Shown here: piece after piece, positions 56,174 to 64,000 of the stretch
Layout of the letters: every line of letters starts with the position of its first letter
How positions within the stretch are numbered: the first letter of the stretch is position 1
Assembly (NCBI GenBank): GCA_000818945.1
Contig: KN805380.1
Span: forward strand, 693,133 to 757,132
Source: Schizochytrium sp. CCTCC M209059
Lineage: Eukaryota > Sar > Bigyra > Thraustochytrida > Thraustochytriidae
Reading direction: 5' to 3'
DNA: 64,000 nt
Notes under the pieces: generated by a model
Seen by the model: the letters and a program-made list of their open reading frames with translations, nothing else
Databases searched by the model: none
What the model was told of the DNA's origin: nothing
Made by a program: the position numbers and the translations under genes

Positions 56174-59100
56174 CTACACAAAGAGATCGAGATAGGTGTT
56201 TTCGTATGAATTGCGGATCTCAGCCTCTGCTTTCGGCGCAGAGAGGACCTCGACAAGTTGTTGCTTGCGTGCAGAAATGTCTGTAGGCCGAAATTCTGGC
56301 AATGCATAGTCTGGTGGAAGTCTCGGGTACACTGGGATGAGTTTTTCGCCGCCGTAAACGTAGAGATTGTTGTGAATGCGCCAATACACCTCTCGCACGC
56401 GTCGCGCGGGGTGAAAGAGACCCTGCAGCACGTACAAGAACACTATGTGAGCGCCAAGCGCGACACGAATGCCCTCCACAGCCTCAAACACAGCGGCGAT
56501 CACGTGTGGAGACTCTTCGAAAATGTTGGGCCAAACAAAATTCAAAAGATGCACAAGGGCATCCTCGCATCCAGCGCCGTAGACGCCAAGAGCAAGATGC
56601 TTGACTACGGAGCAAGCCGTCTGACGATGAACGGCGTCACGTTGGCAAAGAGCGTCTGTGAGCAAGGTGATTACGCTGTAAATGTAATCCTTCGACGATT
56701 CACCAATGTACTGGAACAAAAAGCTTAGCGACTTGAGGACTCCATGCTGCACATTACTGTCCGTGAAGCGGTAATCTGTCAGCAGCGAGGGGAGCACGGT
56801 AAACGGGCCACAAGACTCGGCTACTACGGCAAGACCTACCGTGGAGCAGACGCGTGACGAGCGATCGGCCACCTTGAGATTGTTGAGGAGAGCGTGAGTG
56901 ATGTCCTGGGGGCCAACTGCCTCAGCAATGTAGCCAAAGGTCGCGACAGCCGCACGACGAATAGACTTTTGCTTCGCACGCAAAAGCTCAATGAGCTCAA
57001 AGCAAATGCGCATCCACTCGCGTGCCGCGACCTGCTCTGGGGCACGGGCTGCTATGCGTCCCACGAGCGCGATCGCATTTTCTTGAACCTTTGGGTTTTG
57101 ATTCTTGAGAATCGGAGTGACGCGGGGCAGCAAGTCCTTGATGGGGGGCGCCATCTTGGTCATACCGATGGAGCTCACAATGCCAGCCAGGCCACCGATG
57201 ATGGACCCCAAGACCCCGGGATATTCTTCGCCAAGATTCTCAAAGAGGACGACGCTGAGATGCGCCAATAGCTGGTCCTCCTTGCACAGTTTGAGCAAAG
57301 GTGCCACCAGCGCACAAAGATCTGCGGCCTGAGCACGAATGACTGCATCCTTGCTATTCAAGCGAAACTTGATAATGCCAGCAATTTGGGCCAGGTAGGG
57401 CTTGCTGCGTTCGCCAAGCGCATTGAGAATCGTGCTGAAGCCACTCAGAATTGTGGCTGACTCGCGATCGACCTGGCGGCTATCTTCTGCCGAGCTCTTG
57501 GCGGCAACAGAACCTTGCTCCTGAAAGGCGTACATGGCCCCGTCCACGAGTCGCTGCTCGAGATTCAAAGAAATATCAGCAGCCCCGAGGTTGGCGACAA
57601 TTTCACTCAAGGCCTCCATGACCATGCGCCGATACGCCTCGTTCTCATCCTTAAGCTCGTCCACAATCCGCGCCACTACATCTGCCGCCCCGAGCTTGTT
57701 GGCCAGCGTCGTTGTTGTCTCCACGACCTGCTTTGCGTTTCGACGCTCCAACGCCATACGCCGAATCCAAAAGTTGCGAAAGTATTCAGGACACACGCTC
57801 TCCCGCAAGTACGCAGCAGTGACGCAATCGCTCTTGACACATTGCCGCAAAACGTGCAGGCAAATTCTGCGCATCTCGTCATCTGAGGACTTGAACTCGC
57901 GGATCAGAATGACCATCACCTCTTTGGCAAAGTACGAAGCATACTCTTCGTCATCAAACAGCGGAATGAGCGCGCCGACAGCCTTGAGAAACGAGGCCAG
58001 CGTTTTACCCTGATGTTGGCGTACACCGTGCCAAAGCGGTTCGAGGACGGGATCAAACGACTCGATGCCGTACGGGTGGGCAGACTCAGCCAAGGCTGCC
58101 AAAGCAAGAGCCGTCATGTCCCGCACCCTGGTGACTTTGTCCTCGAGTCCATTCTTTACAACCCCGACAAGGCTCGTGAGGTGCGGAAGCACTGCGCATC
58201 CAACGAGGACGGCAATTTGCTGCACGACCTTGACACCTGTATGCCTTGCGTGCCACGACTTACTCGCGCAAACGGCGCGGAGGAAGGGGACCAAACTTGC
58301 AATGCCCATTGCCGACGCAACGACCGCAAATGCACGAGCGGTGACATTGCGAACATACTCTTCGTTATGGTCCACGTTTGGTCGCAAAGCTGCAATCATG
58401 GTCGGCACGCCTGCAGCCTTGCTCAAGTTAGCGATGATTTCGCGACCCTCAGCTCGAGCAAAAAAGTCCTCATCAATGAGTAAAGGCATGACAGGCACGA
58501 GAATCTGATCCACATAGGGACAGACCAGATCGTCCAAGCGGTACAGGACACGACCGATCACCTTGACGAGGAGGTGGCGTTGTTGATTCTCGAGTGTGGG
58601 GCTCATCATCATTGGCAAGACCTGGCCAAAAATCGCGCCAGCACCAAACTCGCGCGCGCGCCGAGAAATGTGTCGCAAGCCAACCTTGCGTTGCGCCGCT
58701 GTGCCATCCATAATACGTTGCAAAAGAGCACCTACACGTTCTTCGGGTGAAGCATTTTCGTCCAAGGCGGTCGCACCAGAACTTGTAGGGCCATTCACGT
58801 CTTCGCCCCCGCTCACCGTAAAAGAGCTCGCATCAACAATGATGCTTGTCGCATCGCGCGTCGGCGGCTTGTACGAGGCGGGTGGCGCCACGACCGCGTA
58901 ACCCTCACTGGGTAGCATGGCGTCGAGTTCTTCATCCGTGAGGGGGCGATTCCGCTCGGCAATATCCCTCTCAGCCCGCGTCATGATTGTCGCGCTAGTA
59001 GCCACCGAGGCGCCTGCGTCGGATTGTGTTTCGAGAGCGTCGTCGACTGCTGATGATGTCACAGGAGCGGGCGCTGGCATTGACGCTGTGATGGAGGCCG

Positions 59101-59746
59101 CAGCCTCGTCGGGTGCAGCGTCCCATCGTCGCCGACGGCGCGTCGTTGTTGCTGCGCCGCGACCCTCTTTGCCTCCTTCTCTTGCCTCGTTGTCTGAGCT
59201 CATGTCTGCATCAGTGCTACTGAGGTGGCTGCTGTCTCGCGCAGAAGCGAGTCCGTTTGTACGAGCGGCAAGCGCCGAAGAAGGGGAGGCAACGGACGAA
59301 GAAGATGATGTCGGTAGCGTCGACCCATCATCGTCCCATCGACGTCTCTTGCTGCGAGACTGCGAAGATGCAGTCGCTGCCGTGGAAGACGGTGTCGAAT
59401 GTGACAGAGGAGGGCCCATAGATGATGAAGGAGGACCCATAGATTCCTGTTGCGCACTTCGTGCCGCCAAGTCTTCGGCTTTGCGCCTGGCCATGCGCTC
59501 TTGATAGGTCTCATTTCCGTGTTTGAGCATATCGCCCATTTTATGACGTTGTTTTTGATAATCTGATTCATTGTCTACGATTCGCGTACTCTTGGTCCCA
59601 GACGCATTTTCAAGGTGTTCGCGCAGAGCCTGCGCATCCTCTGCTTCATCGCCCTCATCCCCGTCTGCCTGCGCGCCGTCGCCTCGAAAGGCAGGGTGCG
59701 AGGGGCCGCGCAGCGCCGTCAGGTCTTTGATCTCGTGGCCCGACAT
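56174..59746 (-). CDS. SF3B1: Splicing factor 3B subunit 1 (SF3B1/SF3b155)
   Basis: SF3B1 is the HEAT-repeat scaffold of U2 snRNP that clamps the branch site. The p14-binding segment RNRPLTDEELDAMLPSEGY and the whole HEAT array are present (ARHTGVKVVQQIAVLVGCA, AESAHPYGIESFDPVLEPLW, KMAPPIKDLLPRVTPILKNQ, LKSLSFLFQYIGESSKDYIY, CEDALVHLLNFVWPNIFEES). The N-terminus is short: only two RRWD-type U2AF-ligand motifs remain (KRRRWDDD, RRRRRWDAAP), against seven in human, and the TP-rich repeats are missing. Length is 1190 versus 1304 aa. The residue aligned with human Lys700 is Arg (DKVTRVRD); His and Lys at the human 662 and 666 positions are kept. A short insert follows YAFQEQ, and the C-terminus is extended past the usual end. 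Confidence 0.96.
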   Translation of the reverse strand: MSGHEIKDLTALRGPSHPAFRGDGAQADGDEGDEAEDAQALREHLENASGTKSTRIVDNESDYQKQRHKMGDMLKHGNETYQERMARRKAEDLAARSAQQESMGPPSSSMGPPLSHSTPSSTAATASSQSRSKRRRWDDDGSTLPTSSSSSVASPSSALAARTNGLASARDSSHLSSTDADMSSDNEAREGGKEGRGAATTTRRRRRWDAAPDEAAASITASMPAPAPVTSSAVDDALETQSDAGASVATSATIMTRAERDIAERNRPLTDEELDAMLPSEGYAVVAPPASYKPPTRDATSIIVDASSFTVSGGEDVNGPTSSGATALDENASPEERVGALLQRIMDGTAAQRKVGLRHISRRAREFGAGAIFGQVLPMMMSPTLENQQRHLLVKVIGRVLYRLDDLVCPYVDQILVPVMPLLIDEDFFARAEGREIIANLSKAAGVPTMIAALRPNVDHNEEYVRNVTARAFAVVASAMGIASLVPFLRAVCASKSWHARHTGVKVVQQIAVLVGCAVLPHLTSLVGVVKNGLEDKVTRVRDMTALALAALAESAHPYGIESFDPVLEPLWHGVRQHQGKTLASFLKAVGALIPLFDDEEYASYFAKEVMVILIREFKSSDDEMRRICLHVLRQCVKSDCVTAAYLRESVCPEYFRNFWIRRMALERRNAKQVVETTTTLANKLGAADVVARIVDELKDENEAYRRMVMEALSEIVANLGAADISLNLEQRLVDGAMYAFQEQGSVAAKSSAEDSRQVDRESATILSGFSTILNALGERSKPYLAQIAGIIKFRLNSKDAVIRAQAADLCALVAPLLKLCKEDQLLAHLSVVLFENLGEEYPGVLGSIIGGLAGIVSSIGMTKMAPPIKDLLPRVTPILKNQNPKVQENAIALVGRIAARAPEQVAAREWMRICFELIELLRAKQKSIRRAAVATFGYIAEAVGPQDITHALLNNLKVADRSSRVCSTVGLAVVAESCGPFTVLPSLLTDYRFTDSNVQHGVLKSLSFLFQYIGESSKDYIYSVITLLTDALCQRDAVHRQTACSVVKHLALGVYGAGCEDALVHLLNFVWPNIFEESPHVIAAVFEAVEGIRVALGAHIVFLYVLQGLFHPARRVREVYWRIHNNLYVYGGEKLIPVYPRLPPDYALPEFRPTDISARKQQLVEVLSAPKAEAEIRNSYENTYLDLFV

Positions 59747-60520
59747 GGCGGCTATCCGAGCCTACGTCTGCCGCTCTGCCTTTGCGAGTCTCGATGCCGG
59801 CGCGCAATCCGCGGGCGGCGTTCCGTTCCCCGGCGCCTGTCTCCGCCGTGCGCGCAGCAGCTCCGTCCACAGCACGGCGCGCAGACGGTCTGCGCGAGTC
59901 CTTCCCGCTCGACCTACTCGGGTTTGGATGGCACTCGCCGCGCCCGCTGCTCTAGCTGTGCCAGCGCATAGTGGGTTATAGCCCCCATTCTTCACTTGCG
60001 GTCGCGGCCGCGGCCCTTTTCTCTTTTGTTTCATTCTTTTTTCGCCGCGCCGCGGCTTTCTTCTCTTTCAGCGGTCGCAAGGCTCCACCGTGCAGTGAGT
60101 GGAGACAAAGATTTGTTTCACTTGCCGGGGCGGGCGACAAAGTGGAGCTATAGCTTCGTAGTGGTCGGGCTCGCTGAGGCACGCAGAACGAGATCCTGGC
60201 GAGGCGAGGCGAGGCGAGGCGAGGCGCTGCGCGAAGGCACGGCGCGGCGAGACGCGAGGGCGCTGTGCGGCACGGCGCGGCACGGCGCGGCGCGGAAAGC
60301 AGACTCGCGGCGCTTCTTTCGTGCCGCGCGCAGGACGCCGCCCGCGCTGCGTAGACAGCGCGAGTGTGAGAACCGACGGCGCGAGGCGCTGAGGTTTCGG
60401 ACGAACAAACAATCGAACGAACGAACGAACGAACGAAAGAACGAACGAGCGCGCGACGCGAGGGCGAGGCGAAGTGACCTCGGTGTGGACGAGGCCCCGA
60501 ACTGGGCCAAATAACTCGCG
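59747..60520. promoter_or_regulatory. Divergent promoter region of SF3B1 and the syntaxin-6-like gene
   Basis: 774 bp, GC-rich. It holds a (GGCGA)n run (60199-60226), GGCAC/GGCGC repeats (60265-60295) and an AACG-type run (60401-60449) about 70 bp before the SNARE start. No gene seen. Confidence 0.55.
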
Positions 60521-61303
60521 ATGTCTTCGATCGAAGTCCCCTTGATCGGGTCGTCGACTTCGGACGACCCGTTCTACGCGTTTCGGGACGAGCTGCAGGC
60601 TCACGTGCAAAAGGCGTCGAAGCGCTTCGCGCAGTGGAAGCACTTGCTGGAGACCACAGACACGGCGCAGAACAAAACATTCCAGAACGAACACGCATCG
60701 CTCAAGGCCGAACTGAACAGTCTACAGAGTAGCGCCGCAGACCTGGACCAGGTCCTGAAGCGCGTGCAGACGCACCGATCAAACTTTGCGCACATTTCAG
60801 ATGGCGAGCTCAACAGCCGACAGGCGTTCATGCGTGAGATCAAGAACGAGATCAGGTCGATGCAGGGGTCGATGACGAGCGCACAGACCGTGGGCAAGCT
60901 CGAGGCAGATGCCAAGAAGGATCTTTTGCGGCGCAGCAATAACAATGCTGACGGTGGTGCTCTTGGGGCGGCTGCTGCCGCAGCGTCAAATCAAGCGTTT
61001 ATTGAGGATCAACAGCAACAACAGCTCATGGCGCAGCGACAGCAAGATGAGCATCTTGACGAGCTCGAGCAGGGTGCATCGCGGCTTGGTCACATGGCCA
61101 CGGCGATCGGGGAGGAGATCGATGCGCAAAACATCATGCTCGACGACTTGGGTGACGACGTCGAGGCTGCTTCGACTCGACTCGAGGCCACGCTCAGCAA
61201 GATGGATAAGATCCTCAAGTCGAACAGCAGGTGCCAGACCTGGACTATTCTTTCGCTTCTTGGAGTGCTCTTTGTGCTTATTTTGCTCGTGGCCTGGACA
61301 TAG
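60521..61303 (+). CDS. STX6: Syntaxin-6/Tlg1-type Qc-SNARE
   Basis: Qc-SNAREs of this group drive fusion of endosome-derived vesicles with the trans-Golgi network. The N-terminal three-helix domain spans about 14-115 (DPFYAFRDELQAHVQKASKR). The SNARE motif spans about 172-234, introduced by FIEDQQQQQLMAQRQQDEHL as in human syntaxin 6, with the zero-layer glutamine at Gln203 (EEIDAQNIMLDDL). A C-terminal anchor (about 240-259, SLLGVLFVLILLVAW) completes it. Length 260 aa is normal for the family (about 255). The linker has a poly-Ala run and a short poly-Gln run. The start gives the expected short lead before DPF. Confidence 0.94.
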   Translation: MSSIEVPLIGSSTSDDPFYAFRDELQAHVQKASKRFAQWKHLLETTDTAQNKTFQNEHASLKAELNSLQSSAADLDQVLKRVQTHRSNFAHISDGELNSRQAFMREIKNEIRSMQGSMTSAQTVGKLEADAKKDLLRRSNNNADGGALGAAAAAASNQAFIEDQQQQQLMAQRQQDEHLDELEQGASRLGHMATAIGEEIDAQNIMLDDLGDDVEAASTRLEATLSKMDKILKSNSRCQTWTILSLLGVLFVLILLVAWT

Positions 61304-62326
61304 TTGAGGTGGTCTGCACCTCGTACCCTAGCACTCTGGATCGACGGTGAACCTGGACGAGCCTCGCGCATCCTTTGACTTTGTCTCGTATTGTGCAACG
61401 AAGCTCACTCAATTCATCGATCGATCGAATTATTGTTTTTCTTCTTCTTCTTAACTCGATGAATGAAGTGTCTGCCCAGCTAGCTTACTACTGGTTGGCT
61501 GGCTGGCTGGCCGATTAACTGGCTGTCGAGGGCGATCGTTTGCACAAATTGATGGGAAATAAATAAATGTTGACTTAGACGCTAGCGATGGGAAGGTGGG
61601 AAGATGTATACGTGCTATGAATTGTTGTATGTAACTTTATGTACATGTGTCCAAGCGCGGGACTTGCGCAAGATCACGTTTGAATATATGTCGCAGTGAT
61701 GAGGGGTTCAAGCTCGTGCAGCGTTGCGAAGCTGTGGGCAGGCGTCGGGTTAGGATGCATGCTTTTCATTTACAATGTGTACAGGCGTGTCACGGCTACC
61801 CTCGAGAATCCATTTCGTCTTCTTGACTTCTTGACACCAGCCAAAACCTCGTTGTCAAGGTAGGTTGATTGGTTTGATTGGTTTCTGGCTGGCCGTTCGG
61901 TCGAGTCTCGAGCGGTAGAGGATAGCAGTGAACGCATATAAAAGAGCGGGGGAAAAGACGCCACACCGTCGGTCCAAACTCCCATGCAGATCTTGCGCGG
62001 GACGAGAAGAAGAGAATGCGAATAGACAGAGTTGTCCATCGATCATTCGCCCCACTCGTTCCGGTTTGCGAACCCTTGCCCTTGAAAATCGCAACTCTGA
62101 GGTGGAGCCATCCACCACCGCATGTGCAGGCGGCCTACTTCTATGTCTACGCATGAGCACGCTCGAGGTGCTCGCTCGCTATGACAAATGTCAGCGTATG
62201 TGTGTAATTTGTGTATGTGTATGGGGGTGTAAAGCGGATGTGTGTACGTAACGATGTGGGTGAGCGGAGTGTGTGTATGTTGGGGTGTGTGTGTGCAATG
62301 TGTACAATTCTTGGGGCCTGAAATAT
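61304..62326. other. Convergent 3' region between the SNARE and the putative regulator
   Basis: About 1 kb without a gene I can support. AATAAATAAATG at 61560 may be the SNARE polyadenylation signal. A lone TATA-like word (CATATAAAAG, 61935-61944) has no coding sequence behind it. A TG-rich stretch covers 62195-62310. I looked for tRNA box-B-like words and spliceosomal RNA signatures and found none. Confidence 0.5.
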
Positions 62327-63364
62327 TTAGAATTCGGCCGGAGAGGCTGCGCCGCTGGGCAGGCCAAAGTTGAAGGAGAGATCGGGGTTGGTGTTGTCCA
62401 TGCCCCACTCGCCAAAGTCGTCCTCGAATGCATGGGTGCTGGGCGAAGACACTGGCTCAGGTTCCGGAGCGCGAAAGCTCTCCGCAAGGGCAATAGCCTG
62501 GCGCTTGTTCTCCTTCTCGAGGTAGATGACTCTGTCAACAAGAGCCGAGAGCTTCGATTCAAGCGCACCCACAGTGGTACGAAGGGCATCAAGCTGGACG
62601 ACGTGGTGGTGCGCCGGAGCTTGTTGAGGATGATGCATGTGGGCCTGATGCTGCGGATGATGGTGCATGTGCTGTTGATGCTCCACCTTGGTCACGGGAA
62701 GCGACGAGCGGCGCTGCGTGTGCGCAGCCTTACGCTTGACGCCGGACGTCTTGCGCGCGGGGGTACCTGCAGGAGCACGGTAGCCGTTGTGCGCTTGGAG
62801 AACCGCAGCTTGGGACTTGCGCTTGGAGAGAACCATGACAGGCGAAGTGCAGGCTCGCTCTGCGAGCGCACCCTCCTTATCGCAGCCTAAAGAAAGACGG
62901 AACTTGCGACCATCTTTGCGGCGACTCACCTTTTCAATGCGGAACTTGACCGTGACGCGTTGTCCGGAACGAGTCACCATTTTAGGCTCGACGGAAATGA
63001 CGCGAAGGATCTCCTCGGCATCCTCAACTTCGGCAAAGTTCTCGTACATGAGACTCGGAATGATGGTAACTTTGCCGTATTGTTCGACGCCGCGCACAGT
63101 GGCTGCGGCGGTGAGGTAATTGCCGCGACCACCTTCATCTTTCCAGAACACTTGCAGAGGGTTCTGTGTGATCTCGAGGTTGAGGCCGCCCTCTGCGCAT
63201 TGTTCGGGCATGGCAAAGTCTACGGAAGACTCGCTGCGCTCACTGCGGGCGCTGCTCTGGTCGTCGTCCGATTTGGATTCCGAGACGCTCGCGAGTCGCG
63301 AGGAAAGTCGCTTCTGCTGCTGCTGCTGCTGCTGCGTCTTGCTTTCTGCTGGCGTTGATGTCAT
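62327..63364 (-). CDS. Putative nuclear regulator with beta-rich domain, coiled coil and acidic C-terminus (345 aa)
   Basis: I cannot name the family. Residues 11-17 are poly-Gln, from a CAG repeat. A compact region at about 62-185 looks like a beta-sandwich (NPLQVFWKDEGGRGNYLTAA, QYGKVTIIPSLMYENF, SGQRVTVKFRIEKVSRRK, DGRKFRLSLGCD, VMVLSKRK), with an arrangement reminiscent of immunoglobulin-like DNA-binding domains. A basic patch (ARKTSGVKRKAAHTQRR) could be a nuclear signal. A His/Gln-rich linker leads to a leucine-zipper-like coiled coil (about 259-292, ALESKLSALVDRVIYLEKEN), and the C-terminus is acidic and aromatic (FEDDFGEWGMD, LSFNFGL), as in activation domains. Together these suggest a dimeric transcription regulator; that is inference only. 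The start codon is the first in frame. Confidence 0.75.
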   Translation of the reverse strand: MTSTPAESKTQQQQQQQKRLSSRLASVSESKSDDDQSSARSERSESSVDFAMPEQCAEGGLNLEITQNPLQVFWKDEGGRGNYLTAAATVRGVEQYGKVTIIPSLMYENFAEVEDAEEILRVISVEPKMVTRSGQRVTVKFRIEKVSRRKDGRKFRLSLGCDKEGALAERACTSPVMVLSKRKSQAAVLQAHNGYRAPAGTPARKTSGVKRKAAHTQRRSSLPVTKVEHQQHMHHHPQHQAHMHHPQQAPAHHHVVQLDALRTTVGALESKLSALVDRVIYLEKENKRQAIALAESFRAPEPEPVSSPSTHAFEDDFGEWGMDNTNPDLSFNFGLPSGAASPAEF

Positions 63365-63456
63365 CTTGTGCTCTTTGTTGTCGTTCCGCTGTGTACGCTC
63401 TGGAGCTTGCTGTCGTCTGTTGGTATGTGCTCTGCTCCTTTTATTTTTACTTTCCT
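63365..63456. promoter_or_regulatory. Short spacer upstream of the putative regulator
   Basis: 92 bp between the candidate exon's stop and the next start; T-rich on the plus strand. Confidence 0.3.
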
Positions 63457-63619
63457 CAAAGTTCGACTGGCGGAAAGACTTTCCTGTTCTTGTTGTTCTT
63501 GTGCTTGTACTTGTTGTACTCTTCAGCAGACGGGCTCGAGCGAGACGAGCGCGCGATCTGCTTCTCCTCGAGCGTGACGCTGTTGTCCTTGTCCTTGCGC
63601 GTATGCGTGTACTGGTAGG
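63457..63619 (-). CDS. Candidate terminal coding exon of an unidentified gene
   Basis: On the minus strand the bases read EAYQYTHTRKDKDNSVTLEE, then a Ser/Arg stretch, then YNKYKHKNNKNRKVFPPVEL and a stop. Codon third positions are mostly G or C as in the real genes nearby, and a TTTACTAC...AAAAG acceptor-like sequence lies just upstream at about 63620-63640. There is no ATG in frame, so the 5' part would have to be spliced in from the GC-rich DNA to the right or beyond the window. I find no homology. Confidence 0.3.
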
Positions 63620-64000
63620 CCTCTTTTACAGTAGTAAAGGAGTGCCTTTTTGCGTCTGTCTTGTCTGTCGGTCCTTTTCTCTTTCGCGCCCGCGGGCTCG
63701 ATCAGACACAGACCTTGCCTGCTTCGCCGCGCTGCTTCGCCGCGCTGCTTCGCCGCGCTGGGCTGGCTGCCTCGCTGGCCTAGCGCGCGTGGTGCGCGCT
63801 GGGCTGGGCTGGGCTGGGCTGGGCTGGACTGCCTCGGGGCGGGTGTCTCGGAGCGGGGGCAAGAGCGGCCTTGTTACCGCTTTGCCGGCCCTCGCTCGCT
63901 GTCCGTCCGGTGCGAGACCGCGCGGGGGCGGGCGGGCGGGCGGGCGGGCGGAGCGGGCAACGCGCGCGTGGACGGCGGCTGGGCGCGCGCGGGGGCGGCG
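63620..64000. repeat. GC-rich repeat-laden right edge of the window
   Basis: A 13-bp repeat (GCTTCGCCGCGCT, 63721-63760), (GGGCT)n (63799-63826) and (GGGC)n (63926-63951). It looks like a promoter or CpG-rich leader; no gene seen. Confidence 0.6.

Noticed and set aside
61935..61944. TATA box of a small RNA gene
   Set aside because: No snRNA or tRNA signature and no conserved frame follows it.

Overview
The window is nuclear DNA of a eukaryotic microbe. It has long, mostly intron-free reading frames with GC-biased codons, SF3B1 and LSM3 of the spliceosome, a Qc-SNARE, VPS13, a sterol side-chain reductase, and one gene with GT-AG introns. My best guess is a thraustochytrid (labyrinthulomycete stramenopile, in the style of Aurantiochytrium or Hondaea). 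That is an inference from gene style and composition, not a measured placement.

Layout. 1-6400: a 5'-open plus-strand gene for a polyglutamine protein with a zinc-ribbon-like cluster converges on, and overlaps by 22 bp, a minus-strand gene for a membrane-anchored protein combining DUF1769-like, PH-like and DUF547-like regions. 7744-21624: one uninterrupted 13.9-kb reading frame for a VPS13B-like lipid-transfer protein. 21909-23776 (-): a DHCR24/DWF1 sterol reductase whose frame is broken by a 53-bp tandem duplication. 25914-34161: secreted RNase T2, ribose-5-phosphate isomerase, a BUD20/ZNF593-like ribosome-assembly protein with two zinc ligands missing, a GRAM-like protein, and a three-part fusion (BtuF-like binding protein, DUF5522, diphthamide-synthase-type ATPase). 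34668-38405: a two-pass membrane class III nucleotide cyclase.

38928-50708 holds four genes for alpha-2/delta-like (VWA_N plus VWA) type I membrane proteins. The first two are head to head and their ectodomains form a nearly perfect 1.8-kb inverted repeat, while their signal peptides, membrane segments and tails differ. The third shares its 5' leader and signal peptide with the first, and the fourth is more diverged. A fragment of organelle-type ribosomal protein uS12 lies at the left edge of this cluster. 51346-54929: two tandem aminoacylase-1 genes, the second preceded by 142 perfect copies of CAAG ending six bases before its start codon. 55262-63364: LSM3 (three exons, found by joining conserved pieces), SF3B1, a syntaxin-6-type SNARE, and a probable nuclear regulator with a beta-rich domain and coiled coil.

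The genes do not form one pathway. Themes that recur are membrane contact and trafficking (VPS13, the DUF1769 protein, the GRAM-like protein, syntaxin 6), surface sensing (the cyclase and four VWA proteins), and the spliceosome (SF3B1 and LSM3 in tandem). Intergenic DNA is rich in short tandem repeats, several placed just upstream of start codons. I saw no tRNA, rRNA, CRISPR array or intact transposon.
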